The notes under the pieces were generated by a model. The model worked only from the letters and a program-made list of their open reading frames with translations, ran no database searches and was not told the origin of the DNA. A DNA stretch of 64,000 nucleotides from Microbacterium sp. 2FI (lineage in GTDB: Bacteria > Actinomycetota > Actinomycetes > Actinomycetales > Microbacteriaceae): positions 1-64,000 of the forward strand of contig NZ_SCMR01000005.1 of the NCBI RefSeq assembly GCF_005502885.1, given 5' to 3'. Each line of letters starts with the position of its first letter. Position 1 is the stretch's first letter. The position numbers and the translations under genes are program-made. Shown piece by piece: positions 48,867 to 57,172 of the stretch.

Positions 48867-49321
48867 GCATCTCGGTGTCTTCGCCGGCAGAGCTCGAGTC
48901 CGCGATCGGCCAGACCGCGACCGGCGAGTGGTTCGCCATCGATCAGGAGCGCATCCAGGCCTTCGCCGATGCCACCGAGGACTGGCAGTGGATCCATCTC
49001 GATGCCGAGCGCGCGGCATCCGGTCCCTTCGGCGCGACCATCGCCCACGGCTACCTGACCCTGTCGCTCATCCCGCGCCTCACCGCGGGACTCCTCGCGA
49101 TCGACGGCGCATCGATGATCGTCAACTACGGCCTCGACAGGGTGCGGTTCCTGCAGTCGGTGACGAGCGGGTCGCGCGTGCGGGCCTCGATCGAGGTGAC
49201 CTCGGTCGAAGCGAGCCTGCAGGGGCACCGCGTCGGAATCGCGACGACGGTGGAGATCGAGGGGGCGTCGCGGCCCGCGCTGGTCGCCGGGAGCATCGCG
49301 CTGGTCGTCCCGGCGGCCTGA
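48863..49321 (+). CDS. MaoC-family hot-dog dehydratase (enoyl-CoA hydratase 2 type)
   Basis: 152 residues. The hydratase 2 motif appears as FADATEDWQWIHLDAERAASGPFGATIAHGYLTLSL, with the catalytic Asp/His pair. It would hydrate an enoyl-CoA to the (R)-3-hydroxyacyl-CoA. It overlaps the SDR gene, giving a hydratase/dehydrogenase pair for beta-oxidation. Confidence 0.92.
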   Translation: MSISVSSPAELESAIGQTATGEWFAIDQERIQAFADATEDWQWIHLDAERAASGPFGATIAHGYLTLSLIPRLTAGLLAIDGASMIVNYGLDRVRFLQSVTSGSRVRASIEVTSVEASLQGHRVGIATTVEIEGASRPALVAGSIALVVPAA

Positions 49322-49345
49322 CGCCCGTTATCACGGGCGTAGAGT
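49321..49345 (+). promoter_or_regulatory. Inverted repeat overlapping the -10 box of the QsdR-type regulator gene
   Basis: ACGCCCGT-TATC-ACGGGCGT (49321-49340) is a perfect 8-bp inverted repeat whose last base begins TAGAGT (49340-49345), a -10 box 6 nt before ATG 49352. This placement suits autorepression. It could also serve as a terminator for the MaoC gene, whose stop it touches. Confidence 0.6.
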
Positions 49346-49351
49346 TCCCGC

Positions 49352-49999
49352 ATGACCACGGCCACGGCATCCCGCGTCCCGATCGCGACGGTGGGGGTGG
49401 ATGCCGCGCCCTCCTGGCTTTCCGAGAGACTCGCGTCCGGCGCGCACCCCGACGCCGTCCGGGCCTTCGAGCGGGCACGAGAGACGTTCATCGCCGGCTA
49501 CCGCATCGACATGGGCGGGCTCGCCGGATCCCTCGGCGTCGACCGCACGTCGCTGTTCCGGTGGGTCGGCAACCGGGATGCGCTGCTCGGCGAGGTGCTC
49601 TGGTCGCTCGCGGTGCCCACCCTCGTGCAAGCCGAGCGCGCGAGCGAGCGCCTCGCGGGCGGCGAGCGCATCGCCGGCATCCTCGCCCACTTCGTCGACG
49701 ACCTCATCACCGCCGACTTCTTCCGGCAGTTCCTGCGCCGCGAGCCGGCACGCGCCCTGCGGCTCCTCACCACGAAGGAGAGCCCGATCCAGCGCCGCTA
49801 TGTCGCCACGAGCGAGTGGCTCGTGCGCCGCGATCTCGGCGACGAGCCCCTCCGCGGTGCGATCGATCCGGCAGGGCTCGCCTACCTGCTCGTGCGCATG
49901 TCGGAATCGTTCACCTACGCCGATCTCATCTCGGGCGATCAGCCGAGCTCGGAACGCGCGCGCGTCGCGTTCCGGCTGCTGCTGCGCGTCGACGCGTGA
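49352..49999 (+). CDS. QsdR-family TetR-type transcriptional regulator
   Basis: 215 residues. Helix-turn-helix IDMGGLAGSLGVDRTSLFRWVGNRDALLGEVLW (residues ~50-85). The C-terminal part with RREPARALRLLTTKESPIQRRYVA is characteristic of the QsdR group, named for the regulator of a gamma-lactone/quorum-signal degradation operon in Rhodococcus. The leaderless start is fixed by the -10 box. The thioesterase gene overlaps its stop by 1 nt (TGATG). Confidence 0.85.
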   Translation: MTTATASRVPIATVGVDAAPSWLSERLASGAHPDAVRAFERARETFIAGYRIDMGGLAGSLGVDRTSLFRWVGNRDALLGEVLWSLAVPTLVQAERASERLAGGERIAGILAHFVDDLITADFFRQFLRREPARALRLLTTKESPIQRRYVATSEWLVRRDLGDEPLRGAIDPAGLAYLLVRMSESFTYADLISGDQPSSERARVAFRLLLRVDA

Positions 50000-50406
50000 T
50001 GGGCGCGTTCGCCGTCCGCGCGCCGTTCGGCACGCGCTGGAACGACAACGACCAGTACGGGCACATCAACAACACCGTCTACTACGAGGCGATGGACACT
50101 GCCGTCAACGCGTGGATGATCAGCGCCGGCCTCAATCCGCAGGGCGACGCGATCGCCCTGTGCGCCGCGTCGTCGTGCGAGTTCCACGCGTCGGCGTCGT
50201 TCCCCGAGCCTCTCGAGGTCGGCATCGGCATCGAGAGCCTCGGCACCACGAGCGTCACATGGTCACTCGGCATCCTGCGCGCGGGTGAGGACGATCCGAT
50301 CGCGACAGGGCGCTTCGTGCACGTGTTCGTCGACGCCGCCACGCGGCGCCCGACGCCGGTGCCGGCGGCGATCCGCGCCCAGATCGAGGCGCGCCTGCTC
50401 GCGTAG
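49999..50406 (+). CDS. Acyl-CoA thioesterase (4HBT hot-dog fold)
   Basis: 135 residues. The 4HBT motif TRWNDNDQYGHINNTVYYEAMDTAV holds the catalytic Asp. It would hydrolyse an acyl-CoA or aromatic-CoA to the free acid. Translationally coupled to the QsdR regulator. Confidence 0.9.
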   Translation: MGAFAVRAPFGTRWNDNDQYGHINNTVYYEAMDTAVNAWMISAGLNPQGDAIALCAASSCEFHASASFPEPLEVGIGIESLGTTSVTWSLGILRAGEDDPIATGRFVHVFVDAATRRPTPVPAAIRAQIEARLLA

Positions 50407-50431
50407 TCATCGCGGAACACGGGTGATCCGA

Positions 50432-50451
50432 CAAACCGACCAGGCGGTATG
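50432..50451. promoter_or_regulatory. TetR-type operator 2 of the acyl-CoA island
   Basis: CAAACCGACCAGGCGGTATG, 17 of 20 positions the same as the complement of site 1 and 18 of 20 as the complement of site 3. It lies 44 bp before the kinase gene. The 89-bp gap it occupies holds no other feature. Confidence 0.75.
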
Positions 50452-50495
50452 GTGGGGAGGATGCTGCACCGACGCGGCACGGAGAGGCGGGGCCG

Positions 50496-51536
50496 ATGGC
50501 GACCGATGTGCCCGGGCTCGACGTCGCGGGGCTCACCGCATGGATCGCCGACGCGCACCCAGACCTCGCGGGCGGCGCGCTGTCGGCATCCGTCATCGCG
50601 GGCGGCCGCAGCAACCTCACGTACGCCGTCGAGGGGGCGCGGATCCCCCTCATCGTGCGCCGGCCGCCTCTCGGCCACGTGCTTTCGAGCGCCCACGACA
50701 TGCGGCGGGAGCACCGGGTCATCTCCGCCCTCGCCGGAACCGGCGTTCCCGTCCCCCGCACCGTCGACGTCGTCGACGACACCGCGGCGGGGCAGGTGAC
50801 CGGCACCGTGTTCTTCGTCATGGAGCGCGCGCCCGGTCGCGTCCTCGCGCACACCTCGCAGAACGCGGCCTACACCCCCGCGGGGCTCCGCTCTCTCAGC
50901 ATCGAACTCGTGCAGCACCTGGCCGACCTCCACCGCGTCGACCCCGAATCGGTCGGGCTCGGCGACTTCGGCCGCCCCGACGGGTATCTCGCCCGCCAGC
51001 TGTCGACGTGGCGACGGCAGCTGGATGCCTCGCGCTCGCGCGAGACGCCCGCGCTCGACGCTCTCCAGGACTCGCTCGCAGGGGGCATGCCTGCGACGAC
51101 CCGCACCGGCATCGTCCACGGCGACTTCCGCCTCGACAACGCGCTGGTGGTGGGCGACGCCGGTTCGCCCCACATCTCCGCGATCCTCGACTGGGAGATG
51201 GCGACCCTCGGTGACCCCCTCGTCGACCTCGGGATCTTCGCTCTGTACTGGGACATCAGAGGCCTGCCCGGAGGTTTCGCGGGCGCCGTGCCGAGCGCCG
51301 TGGATCCGGATGCCGGGTACCCCGCGTTCGACGAGCTCGTCGACGTGTACGCAGAGCGATCGGGCGGCGGCATCCCGGATCTCCGCTGGTACCGCGCCTT
51401 CGCCGCGTACAAGCTCGCCGTGATCCTCGAGGGGATCCATTTCCGCTTCCAGGCCGGCGACACCGTCGGCGAAGGCTTCGATCGGATCGGCGCGCTCGTC
51501 GAGCCGCTCGCCCGGAAAGGACTCGAGGTGCGCTGA
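50496..51536 (+). CDS. APH-like phosphotransferase of the ACAD10/11-LvaA type
   Basis: 346 residues, aminoglycoside-phosphotransferase/choline-kinase fold. Catalytic loop GIVHGDFRLDNALV and metal-binding AILDWEMATLGDPLVDLG are the signature of the group fused to acyl-CoA dehydrogenase in mammalian ACAD10/11. Overlap of its stop with the start of an acyl-CoA dehydrogenase gene reproduces that pair. In the Pseudomonas lva pathway the matching proteins phosphorylate the 4-hydroxyl of a 4-hydroxyacyl-CoA (LvaA) and remove the phosphate (LvaC). I infer the same here; antibiotic resistance is unlikely. Confidence 0.88.
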   Translation: MATDVPGLDVAGLTAWIADAHPDLAGGALSASVIAGGRSNLTYAVEGARIPLIVRRPPLGHVLSSAHDMRREHRVISALAGTGVPVPRTVDVVDDTAAGQVTGTVFFVMERAPGRVLAHTSQNAAYTPAGLRSLSIELVQHLADLHRVDPESVGLGDFGRPDGYLARQLSTWRRQLDASRSRETPALDALQDSLAGGMPATTRTGIVHGDFRLDNALVVGDAGSPHISAILDWEMATLGDPLVDLGIFALYWDIRGLPGGFAGAVPSAVDPDAGYPAFDELVDVYAERSGGGIPDLRWYRAFAAYKLAVILEGIHFRFQAGDTVGEGFDRIGALVEPLARKGLEVR

Positions 51537-52741
51537 TGGACTTCGCCCCCGACGACAGCATGCGTGAACTCACGAAGCGCGTGCGTACATTCCTCGACGA
51601 GCATGTGCTGCCTGCCGAGCCCGTGCTCGAGGCGCAGCTCACCGCCGAACGCGAGCGGTGGGGCGGGTGGCCCGTCGTCGCCGACCTGCAGGCGAAGGCG
51701 CGCGCGCAGGGACTGTGGAACCTCTTCCTCCCCGGCGACCACGGCGGCGCCGGCCTCACGAACCTGCAGTACGCCCCCCTCGCCGAGATCACCGGGTGGA
51801 GCCCGAGACTCGCGCCGGTCGCTTTCAACTGCGCCGCTCCCGACACCGGCAACATGGAGGTGCTGAACGACTTCGGCACGCCCGCGCAGAAGGAGCAGTG
51901 GCTCCAGCCGCTGCTGCGCGCCGAGATCCGCTCGTCGTTCTGCATGACCGAGCCCGAGGTGGCGTCGTCCGATGCGACGAACATCGGCACCCGCATCCGC
52001 CGCGACGGCGACCACTACGTCATCTCCGGTCGCAAATGGTGGTCGACCGGCGCCATGAATCCGGATGCCGCGCTCTTCATCGTGATGGGCAAAACCGATC
52101 CCGATGCCGATCGCCACCGCCAGCAGTCGATGATCCTCGTTCCCCGCGACACCCCCGGGGTGCGGATCGTGCGACCCCTCAGCGTCTTCGGATTCGACGA
52201 CCGCGACCACGGCGGACACGCCGAGGTCGCCTTCGACGACGTGCGGGTGCCGGCGGCGAACCTCATCGGCGACGAGGGATCGGGCTTCGCGATCGCGCAG
52301 GCCCGGCTCGGACCCGGCCGCATCCACCACTGCATGCGCGCGATCGGCATGGGTGAGCGCGCCCTGTCGCTGCTGCGCACCCGCGCGAACGAGCGGCACG
52401 CGTTCGGGCGGACCCTGGCCGATCAGGGCGTCGTCCGGGAATGGGCGGCCGAGGCGCGGATTCAGCTCGAAGCCCTGCGCCTCCTCGTGCTCAAGACCGC
52501 CTGGCTCATGGACACCGTCGGAAACCGGCAGACGATGACCGAGATCCAGGCGATCAAGATCGCGGTGCCCCGGGCGATGCAGACGATCATCGACCGGGCG
52601 ATCCAGGTGCACGGCGGCGCAGGGGTCTCGAGCGACACCCCGCTCGCCGAGCTCTATGCCGGCATCCGGTCGCTGCGCATCGCCGACGGACCCGACGAGG
52701 TGCACCTGTCGAGCCTCGGCCGCGCCGAGCTTCGTCGCTGA
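51536..52741 (+). CDS. Acyl-CoA dehydrogenase (ACAD10/11-like)
   Basis: 401 residues. Flavin/substrate segments CMTEPEVASSDATNIGTRI, GRKWWSTGAMNPDAALFIVMG and the C-terminal QVHGGAGVSSDTPLAELYAGIRSLRIADGPDEVH. The WWSTGAM and PDEVHL features are those of the ACAD10/11 branch. It probably acts on the product of the overlapping kinase. The ATG overlaps the kinase stop (TGATG). Its stop faces the minus-strand SDR gene across 25 bp with no strong terminator. Confidence 0.92.
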   Translation: MDFAPDDSMRELTKRVRTFLDEHVLPAEPVLEAQLTAERERWGGWPVVADLQAKARAQGLWNLFLPGDHGGAGLTNLQYAPLAEITGWSPRLAPVAFNCAAPDTGNMEVLNDFGTPAQKEQWLQPLLRAEIRSSFCMTEPEVASSDATNIGTRIRRDGDHYVISGRKWWSTGAMNPDAALFIVMGKTDPDADRHRQQSMILVPRDTPGVRIVRPLSVFGFDDRDHGGHAEVAFDDVRVPAANLIGDEGSGFAIAQARLGPGRIHHCMRAIGMGERALSLLRTRANERHAFGRTLADQGVVREWAAEARIQLEALRLLVLKTAWLMDTVGNRQTMTEIQAIKIAVPRAMQTIIDRAIQVHGGAGVSSDTPLAELYAGIRSLRIADGPDEVHLSSLGRAELRR

Positions 52742-52766
52742 CCCCCGCTCCCGCTACCCGCGGCTG

Positions 52767-53501
52767 CTACTTGTGCGGGATGCCGGCGATCATGCCGCCG
52801 TCGACCACGAACTCGCCGCCGCTCGTGAACGCCGAGGCATCGCTCGCGAGGAAGACGATGGTCCCCGCGACGTCGGCGGGATCCCCCGGGCGACCGAGCG
52901 GAATGTCGAGACGCGAGGGATCGATCCGGGTGGTCATGTCGGTGCGGATGAAGCCCGGGTGCACCGAATTCACGCGAATGCCGAACGGGCCGAGCTCGAC
53001 GGCGAGCGACTGCGTGAGTCCGCGCACGCCGAACTTCGCGGCGGTGTAGCCGTGCAGGCCGGGGCTCCCGCGCATGCCCTCCACCGACGAGATGTTGATG
53101 ATCGCGCCGCGCCCCTGTGTCTTCATCACCGGAACCACCGCGCGGCATCCGAAGAAGGTGCCGGTGAGGTTGACGGCGATGACGGCGTCCCACTTCGCGG
53201 TCGTGAAGTGCTCGATCGGCGCGGCGTTGGCGATCCCGGCGTTGTTGACGAGCACGTCGATCCCGTCGAAGGCGGCGACGGATGCTGCGACCGCGGCATC
53301 CCACTGCGCCTCGTCCGTGACATCGAGCGTGACGAACAGTGCTCGGGCCCCGAGCTCTGCGGCGAGCGCCGCTCCCTCATCGGCCAGGATGTCGGCGATC
53401 ACGACCCGGGCACCCGCCGCATGCAGCGCCCGAGCATAGGCGGCGCCGATGCCGCGTGCGCCCCCGGTCACGAGGCACACGCGCCCGCCGAGGTCGCTCA
53501 C
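52767..53501 (-). CDS. Short-chain dehydrogenase/reductase
   Basis: 244 residues. TGGARGIGAAYARAL, NNAGIANAAPIEHF, active-site Ser in INISSVEGMRG, YTAAK, and PGFIRTDMT. Similar to 3-alpha/20-beta-hydroxysteroid and 3-oxoacyl reductases, so it acts on a secondary alcohol/ketone. The GTG overlaps the stop of the quinone oxidoreductase gene (GTGA). Last gene of the minus-strand operon. Confidence 0.9.
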   Translation of the reverse strand: MSDLGGRVCLVTGGARGIGAAYARALHAAGARVVIADILADEGAALAAELGARALFVTLDVTDEAQWDAAVAASVAAFDGIDVLVNNAGIANAAPIEHFTTAKWDAVIAVNLTGTFFGCRAVVPVMKTQGRGAIINISSVEGMRGSPGLHGYTAAKFGVRGLTQSLAVELGPFGIRVNSVHPGFIRTDMTTRIDPSRLDIPLGRPGDPADVAGTIVFLASDASAFTSGGEFVVDGGMIAGIPHK

Positions 53502-54496
53502 CCCGCGACCTCGATCACGACACGGCCCACCGTCGCGCCGGAGGCGAGTGCGGTCAACGCCTCGGGCGCCCGCTCGAACGGCACGACGTGGTCGACGATC
53601 GGGTCGATCGCTCCGGTCTCGAGCAGCCGGACGAGGTCGGCGTGCGCCTCGGCGACGAGGTCGGGGAAGCGCTCCTGGTAGAGCCCCCAGTAGAGGCCGA
53701 GCACGCCGTAGTTCTTCACGAGCGTGTGGCTGGCGGTGAGCGTCGGGATCTCGCCGCTCGCGAAGCCGATCACCACGATCCGGCCCTCGAAGGCGACGCA
53801 CCGTGTCGATGCCTGGAACGCGTCGCCGCCCACCGGGTCGAACACGACGTCGGCGCCGTGGCCGCCGGTGGCCTGCTTGACGGATGCCGCGATGTCGTCG
53901 CGGCCGCGCACCACGACGTGCGCGGCTCCGGCTGCGCGGGCGACCTCGGCCTTCGCATCCGAGCCGACCACCCCGATCACGCGGGCACCGGCGGCGACGC
54001 CGAGCTGCACCGCGGCAGCTCCTACGCCGCCTGCCGCGGCGTGCACGAGCAGCCACTCCCCCGGCCGGATCGCGGCGCGACGATGCAACGCGAACCACGC
54101 CGTCTGGTATGCGATCGTCAGGCCGGACGCGGCGACGAGCGAGACGGCATCCGGAATGCGGTGCACGGCTGGGGCCTGGACCACCGCGTACTCGGCGAGC
54201 ACGCCGATCTTGGCGGCGACGACGCGGTCGCCCGCGGCCAGACCGTCGACGCCCTCACCGACCCCGGCGACGGTGCCGCTGCACTCGACCCCGGGCACGA
54301 ACGGCAGCTCAGGCCTCACCTGGTACTGGCCCCGCGCGAGCAGCACGTCGGGGAAGTTCGCCGCGACCGCGCCGACCCGCACCAGCACCTCGCCCGGGCC
54401 CGGTTGCGGCGTGTCGACCACGTCGAGCGAGAGGGCTTCGGCGGGCTCGCCGAGCCGTGCGACGCGCCACGCGCGCATGGTGTCAGGCAGGGGCAT
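53498..54496 (-). CDS. Zinc-independent quinone oxidoreductase-like protein (MDR, QOR type)
   Basis: 332 residues. No zinc ligands. PGVECSGTVAGVGEGV, the NADPH loop LLVHAAAGGVGAAAVQLG and VFDPVGGDAFQAS are typical of NADPH:quinone reductase/enoyl reductase-like MDR proteins. In this island it may reduce an enoyl or act as a zeta-crystallin-like reductase. Start at ATG 54496 with AGGAGA; it overlaps the TetR gene by 14 nt. Confidence 0.9.
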   Translation of the reverse strand: MPLPDTMRAWRVARLGEPAEALSLDVVDTPQPGPGEVLVRVGAVAANFPDVLLARGQYQVRPELPFVPGVECSGTVAGVGEGVDGLAAGDRVVAAKIGVLAEYAVVQAPAVHRIPDAVSLVAASGLTIAYQTAWFALHRRAAIRPGEWLLVHAAAGGVGAAAVQLGVAAGARVIGVVGSDAKAEVARAAGAAHVVVRGRDDIAASVKQATGGHGADVVFDPVGGDAFQASTRCVAFEGRIVVIGFASGEIPTLTASHTLVKNYGVLGLYWGLYQERFPDLVAEAHADLVRLLETGAIDPIVDHVVPFERAPEALTALASGATVGRVVIEVAG

Positions 54497-55073
54497 CCGT
54501 TCTCCTGATGCTGGTGAGGAAGAGGTCGGTGAGCTGCTGCGCCACGACGGTCTTGTCTTCGGGGCCCTCTGGCGAGTACCAGTGCGAGAGGTAGTGCAGG
54601 TCGCTGAAGAAGTGCGCGACGAGGACTGCGACGGGGATGTCGGTGCGGAAGCGGCCGTCGCGCCCGCCGCGTTCGATGAGCTCTGCGAACTCGTCGTGAT
54701 ACGCCCGGCGGCGGCGCGTGACCTCCTGCCGGCGCGGCGCGGAGAGCATGTGCATGCTGCGGAAGAACACCGTGCCCTCTGCCATGTGCTCGATCGACGT
54801 CTCGATCACGTCGACGCACACGGCGCGCAGCACGTCTTCGACCGCGCCCCCGCGGGCGATGATCTCGTCGAGCCGCGCCTTCTGCAGCGACAGGAGCGTC
54901 TCGTAGATGCCGAAGAGCAGATCGTCCTTCGACTCGAAGTAGTGGTACATCGCGCCCTTGGTGACGCCGGCGGCCTCGACGATCTGCTGCACGCTGGTGT
55001 TGGCGTAGCCCTGCTGCGCGAAGAGCTCGACGGCGGCACGGGTGACGTCGTCGGCGACGTTGGAGTCCTTCAT
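54483..55073 (-). CDS. TetR-family regulator, candidate repressor of the acyl-CoA island
   Basis: 196 residues from ATG 55073 (AAGGA 7 nt upstream). Helix-turn-helix AAVELFAQQGYANTSVQQIVEAAGVTKGAMYHYFESKDDLLF, then a ligand domain of the kind that senses acyl-CoAs in KstR2/FadR-like repressors. It lies inside the minus-strand operon. As the operator at the head of this operon also precedes the two plus-strand operons, it is the best candidate for the common repressor. The QsdR-type protein is the alternative. Confidence 0.88.
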   Translation of the reverse strand: MKDSNVADDVTRAAVELFAQQGYANTSVQQIVEAAGVTKGAMYHYFESKDDLLFGIYETLLSLQKARLDEIIARGGAVEDVLRAVCVDVIETSIEHMAEGTVFFRSMHMLSAPRRQEVTRRRRAYHDEFAELIERGGRDGRFRTDIPVAVLVAHFFSDLHYLSHWYSPEGPEDKTVVAQQLTDLFLTSIRRTDAPA

Positions 55074-55090
55074 GCGTTCATCCTTCCCGG

Positions 55091-55843
55091 TCACAGGAAC
55101 GGGCGGATGCCGGCTCCGCCGTCGATCGGCAGGGTCTGGCCCGTGATCCATGCGGCATCGTCCGAAAGCAGGAAGGCGACGGGGCCGGCGACATCGGTCG
55201 TCTCGCCGAGTCTCGCGAGCGGATACGCGGCCGACGCCTCAGCCTCGTGGCCCTCGTAGAGGGCACGCGCGAACGCGGTCTTGATGACGGCGGGGGCGAC
55301 GGCATTGACCCGGATGCCGGGGGCGAGCTCGTACGCCAGCTGCACCGTCAGGTTGATGAGGGCAGCCTTCGAGATGCCGTAGAACGCGATGCCCGGACTC
55401 GCTCCGAGCCCCGCGACCGAGGCGATGTTCACGACCGAGCGACCGAGGCCCGCGGCGACAGCGGCGCGGGTCCACTCGAGGGTCGCGACGACGTTCACCT
55501 CCATGATCTTGCGCGCGGCATCCGCATCGACCCCGATGAGCGGGCCGTAGACGGGATTGATGCCGGTGTTGTTGACGAGGTGGTCGAGGCGGCCGCGACG
55601 CTCGGCGATGTGGGCGAAGACCACTGCCCGGTGGTCGGCGTCGTCGGCGCGACCGGCGACGGCGGATGCCGCGGGGCCGAGCTCGGCGAGCGCGGCGTCG
55701 AGGGAGTCCTGCTTGCGGCCTGTGATGACGACCGACCCGCCCTCGTCTACGATCCGTCGTGCGATGGCGAACCCGATTCCCCGGCTCGCGCCGGTGACGA
55801 GCGAGACCGTTCCCTCGAATCGCTGCCGTGATGCTGCGGGCAT
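55091..55843 (-). CDS. Short-chain dehydrogenase/reductase
   Basis: 250 residues. VTGASRGIGFAIARRI, NNTGINPVYG, Ser in VNIASVAGLG, YGISKAAL, and the C-terminal TGQTLPIDGGAGI. First gene of the four-gene minus-strand operon. ATG 55843 has AAGGAGG; two in-frame ATGs further upstream would cross or abut the operator. Substrate unknown; in the inferred pathway it could reduce a 4-oxo or oxidise a 3-hydroxy group. Confidence 0.9.
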   Translation of the reverse strand: MPAASRQRFEGTVSLVTGASRGIGFAIARRIVDEGGSVVITGRKQDSLDAALAELGPAASAVAGRADDADHRAVVFAHIAERRGRLDHLVNNTGINPVYGPLIGVDADAARKIMEVNVVATLEWTRAAVAAGLGRSVVNIASVAGLGASPGIAFYGISKAALINLTVQLAYELAPGIRVNAVAPAVIKTAFARALYEGHEAEASAAYPLARLGETTDVAGPVAFLLSDDAAWITGQTLPIDGGAGIRPFL

Positions 55844-55864
55844 GGCGCCTCCTTGCGCTAGGGA

Positions 55865-55884
55865 CATACCGGCTGGTCGGTTTT
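55865..55884. promoter_or_regulatory. TetR-type operator 3 of the acyl-CoA island
   Basis: CATACCGGCTGGTCGGTTTT; its complement AAAACCGACCAGCCGGTATG matches site 2 at 18 of 20 positions. It lies 21 bp upstream of the SDR start on the minus strand. Confidence 0.75.
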
Positions 55885-55961
55885 GTGAGAATAGCACGCC
55901 GCGCATCATGCCGCCTTGGCCGCCCGGCGGCAAGCCTTCCGGGCGAATGACGTCGCCCGCC

Positions 55962-55967
55962 TAGCCT
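55962..55967 (+). promoter_or_regulatory. -10 box TAGCCT, leaderless promoter of the AI-2E-family gene
   Basis: TAGCCT, 7 nt, then ATG at 55975. Confidence 0.5.
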
Positions 55968-55974
55968 CATTCGC

Positions 55975-57126
55975 ATGGGACTGTTCCGAAACGACCCGCA
56001 CCGGGTACAGCTCGAGTCGACGGACATCGAGCTGAAGGCGACCCGGGCGCCGTGGAGTCTGTGGGCCGACGGATTCGGCATGCTCAGCATTCGTGCGCTG
56101 CAGATCATCGTCGTGGTGGCCGTCGTCGCCGGGATCATCTTCGCGATCCAGCAACTGACGCTCGTCACCATCCCGCTCGTGATCGCGCTCATCCTCGCGT
56201 GCGCCTTCAACCCCGTCATGAGCTGGATGCGGCGACGGGGCGTCCCGTCGGCACTCGCGACGACGATCACCCTTCTGACGATCGTCCTCATCCTCACCGG
56301 CCTCGCGTTGCTCATCGTGTGGGCCGTCCGCGACCAGTGGGACGAGCTCTACGCTCGGGCCGAGGACGGGGTCGGGCGTGTCATCGACTGGGTGCAGACG
56401 CTGCCGTTCGCACCGACGCGGGATCAGCTCGACGAGTGGCTCGCGACCCTCACCGACTTCGTCACGAGTGCGCAGTTCGGCTCGGGGGCGCTGGCCGGCG
56501 TGAGCGCCGTCGCGAACTTCGTGACCGGACTCGTGCTCATGGTCACGATCCTGTTCTTCTTCCTGAAGGACGGGCCGCAGATGTGGGAGTTCCTGCTGCG
56601 CCCCTTCCGGGGCGAGCACTACGTGCGTGCCCGTCGCATCGGCGACAAGACGACCACGGTGCTGGGGTCGTATGTGCGCGGCACGGCGACCGTCGCCGCC
56701 GTCGACGCGATCGGCATCCTGATCGGTCTGCTGATCCTGCAGGTTCCGCTGGCGCTGCCGCTCGCCGTGCTCGTCTTCCTTCTCGCGTTCATCCCGATCG
56801 TCGGTGCGACCGTCGCCGGCATCGTCGCGGCGCTCGTCGCCCTCGTGGCGAACGGCTGGTTCAACGCTCTGCTGGTGGTCGGTGTGGTCGTGCTCGTGAA
56901 CCAGCTCGAGGGCAATTTCCTCCAGCCGGTGCTCATGGGCCGGTCGATGAAGCTGCACGCCTTCGTGATCCTCGTCGCCCTGACCGTGGGCACCGTGCTC
57001 GGCGGCATCGTGGGGGCAGTCCTCGCCGTGCCGATCGCCGCCGCGGCGTGGGGCGTCATCCAGGTGTGGGACGGACCGAACCTGCCCGCCCGGTGGGCGC
57101 GCCCCAAACATCCGATCGAGGCGTAG
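55975..57126 (+). CDS. AI-2E family (TqsA/YdiK-like) membrane transporter
   Basis: 383 residues with about eight hydrophobic helices: a pair near residues 40-70, one near 95-120, a soluble central part (~125-165), then helices to the C terminus. The family hallmarks LPLAVLVFLLAFIPIVGATVAGI and NQLEGNFLQPVLMGRSMKLHAFVILVALTVGTVLGGIVGAVLAVPIAA are clear. The family includes exporters of AI-2 and Na+/H+ antiporters; the substrate here is unknown. It is divergent from the acyl-CoA island. Confidence 0.92.
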   Translation: MGLFRNDPHRVQLESTDIELKATRAPWSLWADGFGMLSIRALQIIVVVAVVAGIIFAIQQLTLVTIPLVIALILACAFNPVMSWMRRRGVPSALATTITLLTIVLILTGLALLIVWAVRDQWDELYARAEDGVGRVIDWVQTLPFAPTRDQLDEWLATLTDFVTSAQFGSGALAGVSAVANFVTGLVLMVTILFFFLKDGPQMWEFLLRPFRGEHYVRARRIGDKTTTVLGSYVRGTATVAAVDAIGILIGLLILQVPLALPLAVLVFLLAFIPIVGATVAGIVAALVALVANGWFNALLVVGVVVLVNQLEGNFLQPVLMGRSMKLHAFVILVALTVGTVLGGIVGAVLAVPIAAAAWGVIQVWDGPNLPARWARPKHPIEA

Positions 57127-57172
57127 CGCGGGGCCCTGTCGCTCGCCGCGCCCCGCACGGCAGGATGGGGGG

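Noticed and set aside
50461..50496. ATG at 50461 as start of the APH-like kinase
   Set aside because: Not in the frame of the kinase; the ATG at 50496 starts the family-like sequence.
50496..51536. Aminoglycoside resistance gene
   Set aside because: The HGDFRLDN/DWEMATLGDPLVDLG pattern and the overlapping acyl-CoA dehydrogenase place it in the ACAD10/11-LvaA kinase group.
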